From Spirosoma agri (GTDB lineage Bacteria > Bacteroidota > Bacteroidia > Cytophagales > Spirosomataceae): DNA of 64,000 nt. A program made the position numbers and the translations under genes. Position 1 is the stretch's first letter; each line of letters begins with the position of its first letter. The notes below the pieces were generated by a model, which did not search any database, was not told the DNA's origin, and saw only the letters and a list, made by a program, of their open reading frames with translations. Positions 17,063 through 27,062 of the stretch are shown one piece after another. The stretch is from positions 3,782,001 to 3,846,000 of the forward strand of contig NZ_JAAGNZ010000001.1 of the NCBI RefSeq assembly GCF_010747415.1. Direction: 5' to 3'.

Positions 17063-19921
17063 TCACGAGCGTTGTCTGGCCGAAGGAGCATGACCATATT
17101 GCTCTTTGTAGGCTCTCCCAAAAGCTGATAAGCTTCCAAAACCCACCGCATAAGCCACCTGAGTCGGTGATACACCCTGCTCCAGCATGTCGCTACCTCG
17201 TTGGAGTCGGTACGACCGAATCGTTTCCCTGGTGTTCAGGCCCAGTACTACTTTGAGCTTACGATTGAGCGTACGGCTACCGAGGGATAATGCATCGGCC
17301 AGATAGTCCACATCTAAGTCGGACTGGTCGAGATGTTGCTCCAGAATCGCATAGACCTGCTTCAAAAAGTTGGGTAACTCATCGGGGAGCGGGTCAGGCG
17401 TTCGCTGATTATCCGGTGAACGGATCGCTGAACTGAGCGACAGACCAGCGACTGTTTGTTGCCAGCGCGTTTGCAGGGCCGCCTGTCTACGGCGTATATT
17501 TTGCAACCGCAGTATCAACTCGGCTGGTATGAACGGCTTGGTCAGATATTCATCGGCACCCGTTTCTAAACCTGCCAGCCGATTCTCGATGGTCACCTTG
17601 GCGGTAAGCATGATCAGCGGAATGTGATCGGTACGACAATCGGCGCGCAACGCACGGCATAAGTCCAGTCCATCAAGCCGGGGCATCATCAGGTCGGTGA
17701 TGATCAAATCGGGTTGGGCATCGAGGGCCATCTCCAGCCCCTGCTGGCCATCGACGGCTTCAAGGACAGCATAGTATGGCGTTAAGGTCATACGTATGTA
17801 GGTACGCAAGTCATAATCATCTTCGACCACTAACAACAACGGCTTCTCAGGCTCACGTTCGTTACTGAACTCTTCGCTCGAGAAAGCAGCCTCAGCTGGT
17901 AGTGTTCCCACGCTCTCGATCAACTCACGCTCAAGGGATTTATTGATTGTCGGCTGGTGGATAGATGGCCCGAACTCATTACCTAGTGGATAACCCGTGC
18001 TTTTTTCAACGGGGAGCGACACGCAGAATAATGACCCTTTACCCAGTTGGCTGTTCACCGTAATAGTCCCTCCGAGCAATTGGACCAGTTCGTAGGTTAG
18101 TGACAATCCTACGCCCGTACCGGCCTCCAATCGATTGGTCTTTGCCCCCTGATAAAACCGATCGAACAGATGAGCCAGCACTTCGGCGTCCATCCCTGCG
18201 CCTGTATCTTCCACCTCCAGCGTCAGCCCTGTTGTGCTGTACAGAGCCTTTACCGTAATGACTCCGCCGTCTGGCGTGTGTTTGAGAGCATTGCTAAGCA
18301 GGTTCGTCACAATCTTTTCAACCTTATCAGCGTCATACAAAGCAAGCCAATTGGCTTGGTTTTGCCGTACGGTTAGGGTTATTGATCGCTTTTGCGCCAG
18401 GGCGTCGAACTGGGTAATCCAGCTGTGCATGTGATCGGCCAGGTCACCCGCGGTGGGCAGGTTGCGCATCTGATTGGCATCCAGCTTTGCCAGATCGAGC
18501 AACTGATTGATGAGTGTCTGGAGCCGGGTTGCATTACGATACATGAGCGCATATAACTCGTTGTCCGGGAAGCGGGTATGCAAGGTTTGTACAGGCCCTA
18601 GCAGTAAGGTAACCGGCGTGCGAAGTTCGTGGGAGACATTAGTAAAAAAGTCCGTTCTGAGCCGGTCGAGCGCCTGGATAGTTTCGCGGTGTGCCTGTTC
18701 GATGGTTAGCCGGTTGGCCGCCTGAACGCGTTCGCGGGTAGCCTGCCAAAGCATGATCACCACGAAAACCGGTTCTAGGGCAAAACAGAGCATCAACAGA
18801 AATTTAAGCGTTTCCTCGTGCATCGAGCCAGGAAAAAACCCGGCATTTCTTCCGTAAAAATAGGTGTAGATCGGCAACGTCAGCACCAGCGCCAGTACAT
18901 TCCAGATAGCCGGTCGAATGCCACTGAAGAACAGAACGAGCAGCAGCAGCAGCGTAAATCCCATCATGATCGCCAGCGCAGCTATTATTACCCAGGTGAT
19001 GTAGGGATGGCGCACAAACAGACTAAGCACCGCATAGAGAATCCCTAAACTACCAAACCCCACGTAGACCCAGACCAGCCGGGGCCTGTGCTGGGGTAGC
19101 TGATAGGCTTGTACCACATAGTAGGACAGGGAGGGCAACAGAAGCCCAACGGTAATAAAGTGGCTCGTGTGAGCCCAGTAAGGCGAGTGAGGAAACAAAA
19201 CATTCGAATTCCCCGACGCAAAAAAAACACTCAGGCAAACGACCAGCGCAAACTGAGCGTAGGAACGAAGTACGACATAGTGACGCATGAATACCAGCAA
19301 CGCCAGCTGGAATAATGACAGCATGATCGCCAGCGAAAACATGATATAGCGGTCTATATCAGGTAATCGATTCGTGATGAACGTAGCCCGATCCCAGATC
19401 CGCCACTGATAGCCGTGGTGCTGTGTCGATAGAACACGGGCGTAAAAGGTTACAGGCGTCGTTCCAGAGAGTGACACGTATACCGTGGGAAAGCGCGAGG
19501 AAGGAGTCCTCAACGCAAACGGAATCAGATCGCCGGAGTACTGAACCTGCCATGTCGCGAGGGAATCGGACTGATAGAGCGTTAAACTATCGACGTAAAA
19601 GTTGGTCAGTTCCAGGGCATAGGGATAGGCAGCCGGTCTGGCCTGCTGTACGGTAAAGCGGCACCAGACGGGATGCGTTGTAAAGCCCAGAATCAGGGTG
19701 CCGTCGCCAACGGATTTCCAGTGGTTCGATTGATTCGTGAGTTGCCCGATGGTAAGCTGATTGGTCGAGTCGACCAAGTATTGAAACTGTAAATCAATCG
19801 GCGTTGGTAATGGTGGAACCGGCACTTGGGTCACAGGAATCTGAGCCACAGCCTTTAGTGCGAATAAAAGCCATAAGCAGCCATATAGCCCTGCTACTAG
19901 TATCCGGCGATTCCTGAACAT
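17063..19921 (-). CDS. Hybrid sensor kinase with 7TM sensor, receiver and AraC-type DNA-binding domain
   Basis: A 952-residue one-protein two-component system. Order: signal peptide (to about residue 26), periplasmic 7TMR-DISMED2-like sensor (about 40-180), seven-helix 7TMR-DISM membrane part (about 190-395), short coiled linker, HisKA with SHELRTP (about 425-490), HATPase with DTGAGMDAEV and GTGVGLSL (about 535-650), receiver with DLIITDLMMPRLDG and LTAK (about 700-815), and a C-terminal AraC-type helix-turn-helix ending VAYAVGFGSLSAFGRAYKEQYG. DISMED2 domains are thought to bind carbohydrates or similar small ligands. The adjacent TonB receptor, transporter and dehydrogenase genes on the same strand are its likeliest targets, by position only. 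Confidence 0.92.
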   Translation of the reverse strand: MFRNRRILVAGLYGCLWLLFALKAVAQIPVTQVPVPPLPTPIDLQFQYLVDSTNQLTIGQLTNQSNHWKSVGDGTLILGFTTHPVWCRFTVQQARPAAYPYALELTNFYVDSLTLYQSDSLATWQVQYSGDLIPFALRTPSSRFPTVYVSLSGTTPVTFYARVLSTQHHGYQWRIWDRATFITNRLPDIDRYIMFSLAIMLSLFQLALLVFMRHYVVLRSYAQFALVVCLSVFFASGNSNVLFPHSPYWAHTSHFITVGLLLPSLSYYVVQAYQLPQHRPRLVWVYVGFGSLGILYAVLSLFVRHPYITWVIIAALAIMMGFTLLLLLVLFFSGIRPAIWNVLALVLTLPIYTYFYGRNAGFFPGSMHEETLKFLLMLCFALEPVFVVIMLWQATRERVQAANRLTIEQAHRETIQALDRLRTDFFTNVSHELRTPVTLLLGPVQTLHTRFPDNELYALMYRNATRLQTLINQLLDLAKLDANQMRNLPTAGDLADHMHSWITQFDALAQKRSITLTVRQNQANWLALYDADKVEKIVTNLLSNALKHTPDGGVITVKALYSTTGLTLEVEDTGAGMDAEVLAHLFDRFYQGAKTNRLEAGTGVGLSLTYELVQLLGGTITVNSQLGKGSLFCVSLPVEKSTGYPLGNEFGPSIHQPTINKSLERELIESVGTLPAEAAFSSEEFSNEREPEKPLLLVVEDDYDLRTYIRMTLTPYYAVLEAVDGQQGLEMALDAQPDLIITDLMMPRLDGLDLCRALRADCRTDHIPLIMLTAKVTIENRLAGLETGADEYLTKPFIPAELILRLQNIRRRQAALQTRWQQTVAGLSLSSAIRSPDNQRTPDPLPDELPNFLKQVYAILEQHLDQSDLDVDYLADALSLGSRTLNRKLKVVLGLNTRETIRSYRLQRGSDMLEQGVSPTQVAYAVGFGSLSAFGRAYKEQYGHAPSARQRS

Positions 19922-20187
19922 TCTCTCGACTCTATTGGTAAGTTATTGACTCAAGGCCGTCCATTCAGAATTCTGTTCTGTTACTATGCCCTGAAAACGA
20001 AACTGATGCACTGAGCCTATCAACTCATTAGTATATGAACAAGTATAGACAAATATCCGAATAATTTCATCTACCCAGTGCTACCGGCCTCAAGAACTGG
20101 CTGCTACCGATAGCGTTTTTAACCAATTATTTTAGCGTCGCATTCACAGGCCCCAAGTCGTCAGAAAGGCTCAATTAGTCGCAAGTC

Positions 20188-22554
20188 TCAGAAATTGACT
20201 CTCAACGTAGTACCATACGTTCGTGGATTGCCCAAGTGAGCCGCTCCAAAGTTGTAGGCATAGTCGATGAACGTTTCGTTGCTTAGATTACGTCCCCAGA
20301 AAAACAGGTCAGCGTGTCGGGATGAAATACCCAGGCGAGTATTGAATAAGCCGTATCCCTGTTGGGAAATTTGATTCGCCAGATCGAAATACTGTTTCCC
20401 CAGGTAGCTCCACTCGCCACGGGCAATCAGTCTGAATTGCTGAGCGCCACCCAGCGCGTAACTGTATTGTACCGCCAGCATAGACGTCACATCGGGCGTA
20501 AACAGTTGGCGGTTGCCCTTTAAATTGACGGTTTCTCCGTTCGAGGCCAGATTGAGCGATCCGTATGTAGCCTTCGTATAACCCAGTTGATACGTTAGTT
20601 CCAGTCCTTTGGCGGGGGTTGCCTGCACCTCCAGTTCAACCCCTCGACTAGTCAACTGGCCCGCATTCCGGGTAATCGTTATGGCATCCGGCAAAACCAA
20701 TGTGGGCACCTGAGCGTCCTGCACCTGCGTATAGAAAGCCGCCACATTTACCCGCAACTGGTTATTCCAGAACGTGTTCTTCACCCCGATTTCAACGTTA
20801 TTGCTGTATTCGGGCTTGTAAGCATATAACGGCGGCTGCGAGGGGTCGGACGATAGCTGGGTAATACCGCCCGCCCGGTATCCCCGGCTATAGGTTCCGT
20901 AGACCTGGTGATTTTCGGTCCATTGGTAGGCCAGACTAGCTTTTGGTGAGATAGCGGTAAATGTGGCCGTCGCCGACGTATCGGGCTGGGTAACCATAGC
21001 TACGTCGCCATCCTGCTGAAACTCGCCCAGTACGGATTGCTTTTTGTGCTCGTAATCGTACCGCAGCCCCAGGGTCAGTTTCAGTCTCGGATTGATCGCG
21101 TACGTTCCCTGTCCGTAACCCGCGACGCCGAAACTCGTACCTTTATTGGTATTGATACTGGTGAAATTAGGAAAGGGTGCCCCCACCAAATCGGCATCAT
21201 TGCCAAAATGAGTACCTTGCTTCACCGGGTTATCCTGGTAAAATCCGTACGTACCCGCAATCCAGTTGAAGCGGGACGTTGAACTGGCCGGGGACGTAAA
21301 CCGGAACTCCTGCGTACCGACCCGCATATTGTTCCACTTCCTGCCATAGTCAACGACAATCGTAACCCCGTCGATAGGCGAAAAATCACCGTCGAGCGGC
21401 TGTGTGTAGTACCGATAGTTGGACTGATAGGCGGTTTGCGAAGTAAACGTAAATCCTTTCCCCGCATAGTTTGCCGACAACGACGTATTGATCACCTGAT
21501 CGATCAGTCGGCCAACGGCATTCTGATTCACCGTAAATGGTTCACTCAATGCATCCTGTGGACTGGACGCCAACGGAAATGTACCATCATTCCGGTTCGT
21601 GTTGTGCTTTACGTTGAGTGTCAACGACCAGCGCGGACTGGCCAGAAATTTCAGGTAGTAATTTCCCATGACGTAATTCGCCCGGTCGAATGACGATTGT
21701 GTAAAGGCATTCCGGTAAAAGCCAGCTTGCTGCCCGTACAAAGCCGAAACACCCAGGAACAGACGGTCCTTCACCAGCGGGGTTCGCAACCCGGCACTGT
21801 ACCGTTGCTGGCCATAATTACCATAATTGAGTTCGACAAACCCGCGCGTTTTGTTATCGGGTTGTTTCGTAATAATATTGATCACGCCACCCATCGCATT
21901 ACGGCCATAGAGTGTTCCCTGTGGGCCACGCAACACTTCAATTCGCTCAATATCAAGCAGCTGCGTTACATACGTATCCAAACTAAACTGGTTTACCCCA
22001 TCAATGTAGGTGGCTATGGTAGGGTCGTAGGACGTCGTGGCAATGCCCCGGACAGATGTTACGTTGCGACCGTCGCCGGGATTGGCCGAATACAAATTCG
22101 GGATCAGCGCAGTCAGGTCTTTACTGGTCCACAACCGGTATTCCTGCACTTGCTTCGATGACAGGGTCGATACACTGAATGGCAGTTTTTGCGGGTCTTC
22201 TTCTACTTTCTGGGCCGATACCGTTACTTCGTCCAGACGTCGGGCCGCTTCTACGAGCGTGATCGTCAGGGCAGGATTCTCAACAGTGAGCGTAACGGAT
22301 TTGACAGTTGTAGCAAATCCCAGCGCACTGATCGCCAGCGTGTATTGACCGGATGGCACATTCGGAATACTGAACTTGCCCTGATTATCGGTCGGAGCGC
22401 CCAGGTTGGTGTTTAACAGATGGACATAAGCGCCACTGATGCCAAGCGATTGCTGATCGGTAACTGACCCGGAGAGGCTGCCCGGCGTCTGGCTCTTTAC
22501 GATTGGAATTGAACTAATAAAGACGATACACAAAGACCATAAAAAGTTCTTCAT
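20188..22554 (-). CDS. TonB-dependent outer-membrane receptor
   Basis: A 788-residue receptor with a signal peptide (to about residue 21). A carboxypeptidase-regulatory-like domain (about 24-100: GSLSGSVTDQQ...ISGAYVHLLNTN...GFAT) precedes the plug (about 115-225, with VEVLRGPQGTLYGRNAMGGVINI-like sequence) and a 22-strand barrel ending in TLRVNF. It takes up a substrate across the outer membrane using the TonB/ExbBD motor. No SusD-like partner follows, so it is not a classical glycan SusCD pair. The siderophore-type or small-molecule type is more likely. The MFS transporter gene lies 255 bp upstream on the same strand and the dehydrogenase gene beyond it, which suggests a common substrate. 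Confidence 0.92.
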   Translation of the reverse strand: MKNFLWSLCIVFISSIPIVKSQTPGSLSGSVTDQQSLGISGAYVHLLNTNLGAPTDNQGKFSIPNVPSGQYTLAISALGFATTVKSVTLTVENPALTITLVEAARRLDEVTVSAQKVEEDPQKLPFSVSTLSSKQVQEYRLWTSKDLTALIPNLYSANPGDGRNVTSVRGIATTSYDPTIATYIDGVNQFSLDTYVTQLLDIERIEVLRGPQGTLYGRNAMGGVINIITKQPDNKTRGFVELNYGNYGQQRYSAGLRTPLVKDRLFLGVSALYGQQAGFYRNAFTQSSFDRANYVMGNYYLKFLASPRWSLTLNVKHNTNRNDGTFPLASSPQDALSEPFTVNQNAVGRLIDQVINTSLSANYAGKGFTFTSQTAYQSNYRYYTQPLDGDFSPIDGVTIVVDYGRKWNNMRVGTQEFRFTSPASSTSRFNWIAGTYGFYQDNPVKQGTHFGNDADLVGAPFPNFTSINTNKGTSFGVAGYGQGTYAINPRLKLTLGLRYDYEHKKQSVLGEFQQDGDVAMVTQPDTSATATFTAISPKASLAYQWTENHQVYGTYSRGYRAGGITQLSSDPSQPPLYAYKPEYSNNVEIGVKNTFWNNQLRVNVAAFYTQVQDAQVPTLVLPDAITITRNAGQLTSRGVELEVQATPAKGLELTYQLGYTKATYGSLNLASNGETVNLKGNRQLFTPDVTSMLAVQYSYALGGAQQFRLIARGEWSYLGKQYFDLANQISQQGYGLFNTRLGISSRHADLFFWGRNLSNETFIDYAYNFGAAHLGNPRTYGTTLRVNF

Positions 22555-22809
22555 AGACGGGTAGAGGCAATGGACGTGGTTTGCTTACTGAGTTACCAGC
22601 GGTGTAAAATTAACCGTTGGTTGGCGAGATGAGCCGTTTTTTTCGAAATAAAGCGTCCGAATGATTCGTTCGTCTCGATCGGCTGTATCGACCGTACCTA
22701 CTATTGATGCGGGCCGCTTTAGAGAAAGCCGCTGTTGCATTAACCACGTTCCGAACACGTCGTACCCGTTCCCCGCGTCTTTGTTGAACGGACGACGAAT
22801 GATGACTGG

Positions 22810-24144
22810 TTACGAATCCAGATTCTTCGACGGAATCATAAAGGCCATAAAACCAGCAACTACCAGAGGGGCTGAGAATAGCGTAAATAAGGTAGCTTTA
22901 CTCAGTTCAGCGTCCGACAATATACCGAACAAGGTTGGGCCGAGAATAGCGCCAAACCGGCCAATACCCATAGCCAGACCAACGCCCGTTGTCCGCATCA
23001 GGGCCGGATAGACACGGGCCGTAGTTGGGTAAAAACCGTTGAATCCCCCTTGTACGAAAAAACCGATAAAGAAGGTCATTGCGAACATCAGCCAGTAACT
23101 CATCGACAGGTTTCCATACAGCACCATGATACTAAAGGCCACCAGCATAAACACGGGGATCAATCTGCGAAGACCGAAACGACCCGCCAGCAGGCCAAAC
23201 GAAACGCTACCCACAAAGGCTCCCAGGTTCAGGGCGGTACCGATGTAGGTAGCCAGTTCAAACGGCATACCAACGTCTTTGGCCAGCGTAGGAACCCAGC
23301 TCATAACCGTATACAGTGTCATCATACCGAAGAAAATACCAATCCACAACCGTATCGTCGACGCTCGGTAGTCAGCGGTAAACAGATCGGTGAACGGTAT
23401 GGTCTGACGCTGGGTCAGCATGGGTGGCAGACCATCAATCGTCGCCTGATTCATGCGGGTCAGCAGGCGGTTGACTTGACGAAGCGCCTGCTTCGGCTGT
23501 TTCCCCAGTAAAAACGCCAGCGATTCGGGCATGAACAGCGTAATGCTCACCAGCATCAGGGCAGAAACCAGTCCGGCAGCCAGATACGCTGATCGCCAGC
23601 CAAACTGGGGGACAGCCCAGGCCGTAAAGAACCCCGCCAGAATAGCGCCGATGGGCCAGCCCGCCTGCACAAACCCGACACTGAAATCACGTCGTTTATC
23701 GTTAGAAAATTCGGCCGCCACCGCAGCCAGCGAAGGTAGTATCCCCCCGATCCCCAGCCCGGTGACCAATCGACAGAGCAACAGTTGGTAATAAGCCGTT
23801 ACCAATGATGACAGCAGCATGCCGCAGGTGATCAGGCTCAGCGCAATGATAAACATCTTCCGACGCCCAATTTTATCGCCGAAGGGAGCCAGCAGAAAAC
23901 AGCCTATCGTCATACCAACCAGCCCGGCGCTGAACACGTACCCTAGCTCGCTTTTCGATAACGACCACTCCCGGACAAGCTCAGAGCCGGTAAATGACAC
24001 GACCAGTACGTCGATGCCATCATTCATGTTCAGGATGAAACAGATCACAACCATCAGCACCTGAAAAGAGCTCATTGGCTGGTTATCAAGCAGGTTTTTC
24101 AAATCGGGCGGGCTGGCGACCTGATCGTCTAGTTGGGGTAACAT
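22810..24144 (-). CDS. MFS transporter of the aromatic acid:H+ symporter (AAHS) type
   Basis: About 444 residues from the ATG at 24144. An upstream in-frame ATG at 24189 would add a Cys-rich leader, and an internal one lies at 24075. Twelve membrane helices are visible. The DGIDVLVVSFTG segment in helix 1 and the loop 2-3 motif GDKIGRRK match the AAHS branch (PcaK/BenK-like importers of aromatic acids), though hexuronate and other importers are close. It would bring the solute through the inner membrane after the TonB receptor. The dehydrogenase gene is directly upstream on the same strand. Confidence 0.85.
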   Translation of the reverse strand: MLPQLDDQVASPPDLKNLLDNQPMSSFQVLMVVICFILNMNDGIDVLVVSFTGSELVREWSLSKSELGYVFSAGLVGMTIGCFLLAPFGDKIGRRKMFIIALSLITCGMLLSSLVTAYYQLLLCRLVTGLGIGGILPSLAAVAAEFSNDKRRDFSVGFVQAGWPIGAILAGFFTAWAVPQFGWRSAYLAAGLVSALMLVSITLFMPESLAFLLGKQPKQALRQVNRLLTRMNQATIDGLPPMLTQRQTIPFTDLFTADYRASTIRLWIGIFFGMMTLYTVMSWVPTLAKDVGMPFELATYIGTALNLGAFVGSVSFGLLAGRFGLRRLIPVFMLVAFSIMVLYGNLSMSYWLMFAMTFFIGFFVQGGFNGFYPTTARVYPALMRTTGVGLAMGIGRFGAILGPTLFGILSDAELSKATLFTLFSAPLVVAGFMAFMIPSKNLDS

Positions 24145-24258
24145 GATTTTCTGGTTAGGACTGTGCGCGCAACTACAGCTACACGCCATACGTCAAAGTG
24201 ACAAGCTGACCTGGTTTACTGAGTTTTTGTGAAGGAAGCGGTCGGGAAATTCGTCGAT

Positions 24259-25272
24259 CTACACCGTAATCAAGATTTTGCTATCCTCTCCTTGGGCTGC
24301 GGTTTCCAGAGCCAGCTGCAATTCATCGAGAGGCATTCTCTTTGAAATGATGAATCCCGGCTTGATCACGCGGGCGGACATAAGCTGGAGCGTTCGTTTG
24401 AAGTCGAACGGATGGTCGTAAACGATCGAGGGAATGATCTGAATGCCTTCCCGGGCAATTTTGAGCGGGGTGAACGTAGCCGCCTGCGCTGACAAGCCAA
24501 CCAGTACAATCTCCGAGCCACGGGGGGCTGCCGATGTCGCCAGCGAAGCCGTGGCCGCACTACCTGCGCATTCGAATACGGCGCAAACGTCGTTTTCCAG
24601 CCAGGTTTGGGCAATGAGCGTGCGCTGCTCCTCCGGTGTACCAGATGGACAGAGTGCAACAGCACCCAGCGACTGGGCCAATCGACTCTTCGCAACGTTC
24701 ACCTCCGTCGCATACACCCGAAAACCAAGCGATAACGCCAGATGAGTCAGTAACAGTCCGATGGCCCCCAACCCGATAACTGCGATGGTATCGCCAGGCT
24801 TGGCGCTCGATGCCAGCAACGCATGCAGCGCCACCGCCATTGGCTCGACCGTCACCGCATCATCGTCGGAAATAGCGTCAGGAACATTCCAGCAAAAACC
24901 AGCAGGCAACACTATGTACTCGGCAAAACAACCGACTTCATTGACACCCACGACTCGCTTGTTAATGCAGATATTTCCCTTTCCCGCATAACAGAAGCGA
25001 CAGCGTCCACAGGGAATATTCGGCTCAATGACAACCCGCTCCCCTACTTCCCGACCCACTACGCCCGGTCCAATTTGATCGATATACCCTAACCCTTCGT
25101 GGCCAATCACGGTTGGTTTTTCCAACAGGCGATGACCCAGAAACAGGTGCACGTCGGAGCCACAGATACCAATCTGTTTCAATTTGATGCGCAGTTCACC
25201 AAAACCCGGCTCCGGAAGGGATATATCCTGAACCCGAATCTGTTTCGGTGACTGTAGAAAAGCCGCTTTCAT
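24259..25272 (-). CDS. Zinc-dependent medium-chain alcohol dehydrogenase
   Basis: A 337-residue cytosolic enzyme of the sorbitol/threonine dehydrogenase branch. Catalytic zinc residues Cys37, His58 and Glu59 (GICGSDVHLFLGH...IGHEG) are present. The structural zinc cysteines are 88, 91, 94 and 102 (CGRCRFCYAGKGNIC), and the NAD-binding segment is IAVIGLGAIGLL. It oxidises a secondary alcohol group of a polyol or hydroxy acid with NAD(P). The substrate is unknown. It is first in the same-strand group dehydrogenase / MFS / TonB receptor (gap to the MFS start 114 bp), which points to uptake and oxidation of one compound. Confidence 0.88.
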   Translation of the reverse strand: MKAAFLQSPKQIRVQDISLPEPGFGELRIKLKQIGICGSDVHLFLGHRLLEKPTVIGHEGLGYIDQIGPGVVGREVGERVVIEPNIPCGRCRFCYAGKGNICINKRVVGVNEVGCFAEYIVLPAGFCWNVPDAISDDDAVTVEPMAVALHALLASSAKPGDTIAVIGLGAIGLLLTHLALSLGFRVYATEVNVAKSRLAQSLGAVALCPSGTPEEQRTLIAQTWLENDVCAVFECAGSAATASLATSAAPRGSEIVLVGLSAQAATFTPLKIAREGIQIIPSIVYDHPFDFKRTLQLMSARVIKPGFIISKRMPLDELQLALETAAQGEDSKILITV

Positions 25273-25413
25273 GGGTGTACTTGGTTAAAGTCAGGTGGGT
25301 ACTTGACTGGGGTACTAGTTCGTTTTACATTCCACAATGCCAGCAGGACTTACCCAACTACTGGGCTCTCGGGTTAAGTCAGAATGGCAGTCTATACACA
25401 GCTACAAACAAGA

Positions 25414-25450
25414 AACGCCTAACAAACTGACGGGCAGCGTATTAGGCGTT
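25414..25450 (-). terminator. Terminator of tRNA-Leu
   Basis: A 9-bp stem (AACGCCTAA / TTAGGCGTT) a few bases beyond the tRNA 3' end. On the minus strand it runs into TTTCTTG. The opposite strand ends in TTTTT, so it may also work for plus-strand transcripts. Confidence 0.7.
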
Positions 25451-25454
25451 TTTG

Positions 25455-25541
25455 TGGTACCGGGAGCCGGACTCGAACCGGCATGTCCTTGCAGACAATG
25501 GTGTTTGAGACCATCGCGTCTACCGATTCCGCCATCCCGGC
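25455..25541 (-). tRNA. tRNA-Leu (anticodon CAA)
   Basis: An 87-nt gene with CCA encoded. The acceptor stem is GCCGGGA/TCCCGGT with a G-U first pair. The anticodon arm ATGGT-CTCAAAC-ACCAT reads anticodon CAA for codon UUG. A long variable arm as expected for Leu and the T-arm GCCGG-TTCGAGT-CCGGC are present. Confidence 0.95.
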
Positions 25542-25651
25542 GACAGAATCGTCTCTGTTTCCAGAGATGCGTTTGTCAAACGTGGGTGCAAAAGTAAGGA
25601 GAAAGGTGAAACGGCCAAAGAGACCCCGCAAAAAAAATCATTTATTCTTGC

Positions 25652-26890
25652 TTATTCGTAACGGAGCGCTTCGATGGGGTCCAGTTTTGAGGCCCGGACA
25701 GCCGGATAGATACCCGCGAATAGTCCAACCGTCACGCAAACCAGAATACCAAGACCCATCCAGGCCCAGGGAACAACGAAACCGCCCTGGCCTCCGCTGA
25801 TCAGCAGCGAAATCATGTTACCGATGCCCAGTCCGAGAACGATGCCACCCACGCCCCCCAAAATACAGATAACGACGGCTTCGATCAGAAACTGCTCACG
25901 GATCCGCTTCGGTGTGGCACCCAGTGATTTCCGGATGCCGATCTCTCGCGTCCGCTCCGTAACCGACACCAGCATGATGTTCAGCAAAGCAATCGATGCA
26001 CCCAGTAGTGTAATAAAGCCGATGCCGAATCCACCGATGCGCAGGTAGCCGGTAATATTTTCGGTTTCTTTCGCCAGATCATCGGCGCGTTCAATATCGA
26101 ACGAGTCCTGCTGGCCCAGTGGATCACGGCGAATCTGACGCATAACACCCCGCGCTTCCCCAACGGCTTCATCCTGATCAGACACGGTAGGTACGGAAGC
26201 GGTAATGTTGAATGTTTGCTGTTGGGTCCCGGCCAACGCACGGGCATTATCCAGCGGAATTAATACCATCCGATCTTCGTCTCCACCGGTGAGTCCGCCT
26301 TTTTTGTCCAGTACGCCAACAATTTTGTATTGCTTACCGGCCACCCGTATGACCTGATTGAGAGGGTTCAGTTTTCGCTCGAACAGCGCACTCGCTACCT
26401 CGCTCCCCAGAACGGCCACGTTGAGTGCAAAATCAAGGTCATTCTCGGTAAAATTCCGACCGCTCTGCAAGGTGAACCCCTTCACCGGAACGTATGACGC
26501 ATCGCCCCCAATAACCTGAACGTTCGGATTTGTCTTCTTCGATCCAAACTTAACCTGGGCCGCCCCGACTGCTACGGTCGAAACGGTAATCGTTGCGCCA
26601 TAGGGGAACCGCTTTTTAAACTGAACGGCATCGTGATAATCGATCGGTTCATCCTTCTTCTGAATCTTGCCACCCTGCCGGAATGCGTCCTGACGGGCAA
26701 CGATACTAAACGTGTTTGCTCCCAGCCCCGCAAAGCTGCTAGCCACCGAGTTCTGTATCCCATCGATCGCGGTCAGGATGCCAACCAGTGACGTAATACC
26801 GATCGCGATGATGAGCGATGTTAGGATCGTGCGCAGTCGGTTGCCGGCAATGGAGCGCAGGCCTTCGCGAATATTCTCAATAAAATTCAT
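25652..26890 (-). CDS. ABC transporter permease of the MacB/FtsX type
   Basis: A 412-residue inner-membrane protein. The N-terminal helix is followed by a periplasmic MacB core domain (about residues 45-250, starting ITSLVGILTAIDG...GANTFSIV) and three C-terminal FtsX-like helices with the typical SVTERTREIGIRKSLGATPKRI loop. It ends LDPIEALRYE, the usual terminus. Family members couple a cytosolic ATPase to mechanical work on periplasmic substrates, often export of lipoproteins or drugs. No ATPase or adaptor gene is adjacent, so its partners are elsewhere. The start at 26890 gives the standard MNFIENIREGLRSI amphipathic opening. Confidence 0.9.
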   Translation of the reverse strand: MNFIENIREGLRSIAGNRLRTILTSLIIAIGITSLVGILTAIDGIQNSVASSFAGLGANTFSIVARQDAFRQGGKIQKKDEPIDYHDAVQFKKRFPYGATITVSTVAVGAAQVKFGSKKTNPNVQVIGGDASYVPVKGFTLQSGRNFTENDLDFALNVAVLGSEVASALFERKLNPLNQVIRVAGKQYKIVGVLDKKGGLTGGDEDRMVLIPLDNARALAGTQQQTFNITASVPTVSDQDEAVGEARGVMRQIRRDPLGQQDSFDIERADDLAKETENITGYLRIGGFGIGFITLLGASIALLNIMLVSVTERTREIGIRKSLGATPKRIREQFLIEAVVICILGGVGGIVLGLGIGNMISLLISGGQGGFVVPWAWMGLGILVCVTVGLFAGIYPAVRASKLDPIEALRYE

Positions 26891-27062
26891 TTGTCAACGA
26901 GTGATCAGGAAAACAGGAAATGAGCAAAATTCAGACGCATTAACGACACTATTACGGCACACATTCATTCACTGGCTCCGTCACGCTACACATTTATTGC
27001 ACAAAATTTGCTTATCTTTCGTTATCACAAAACTACCATTAGCATTCTTAACGGGGAAACCA

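Noticed and set aside
25652-26890. A complete MacAB-type export system
   Set aside because: Only the permease is present. No ATPase, adaptor or outer-membrane channel gene is adjacent.
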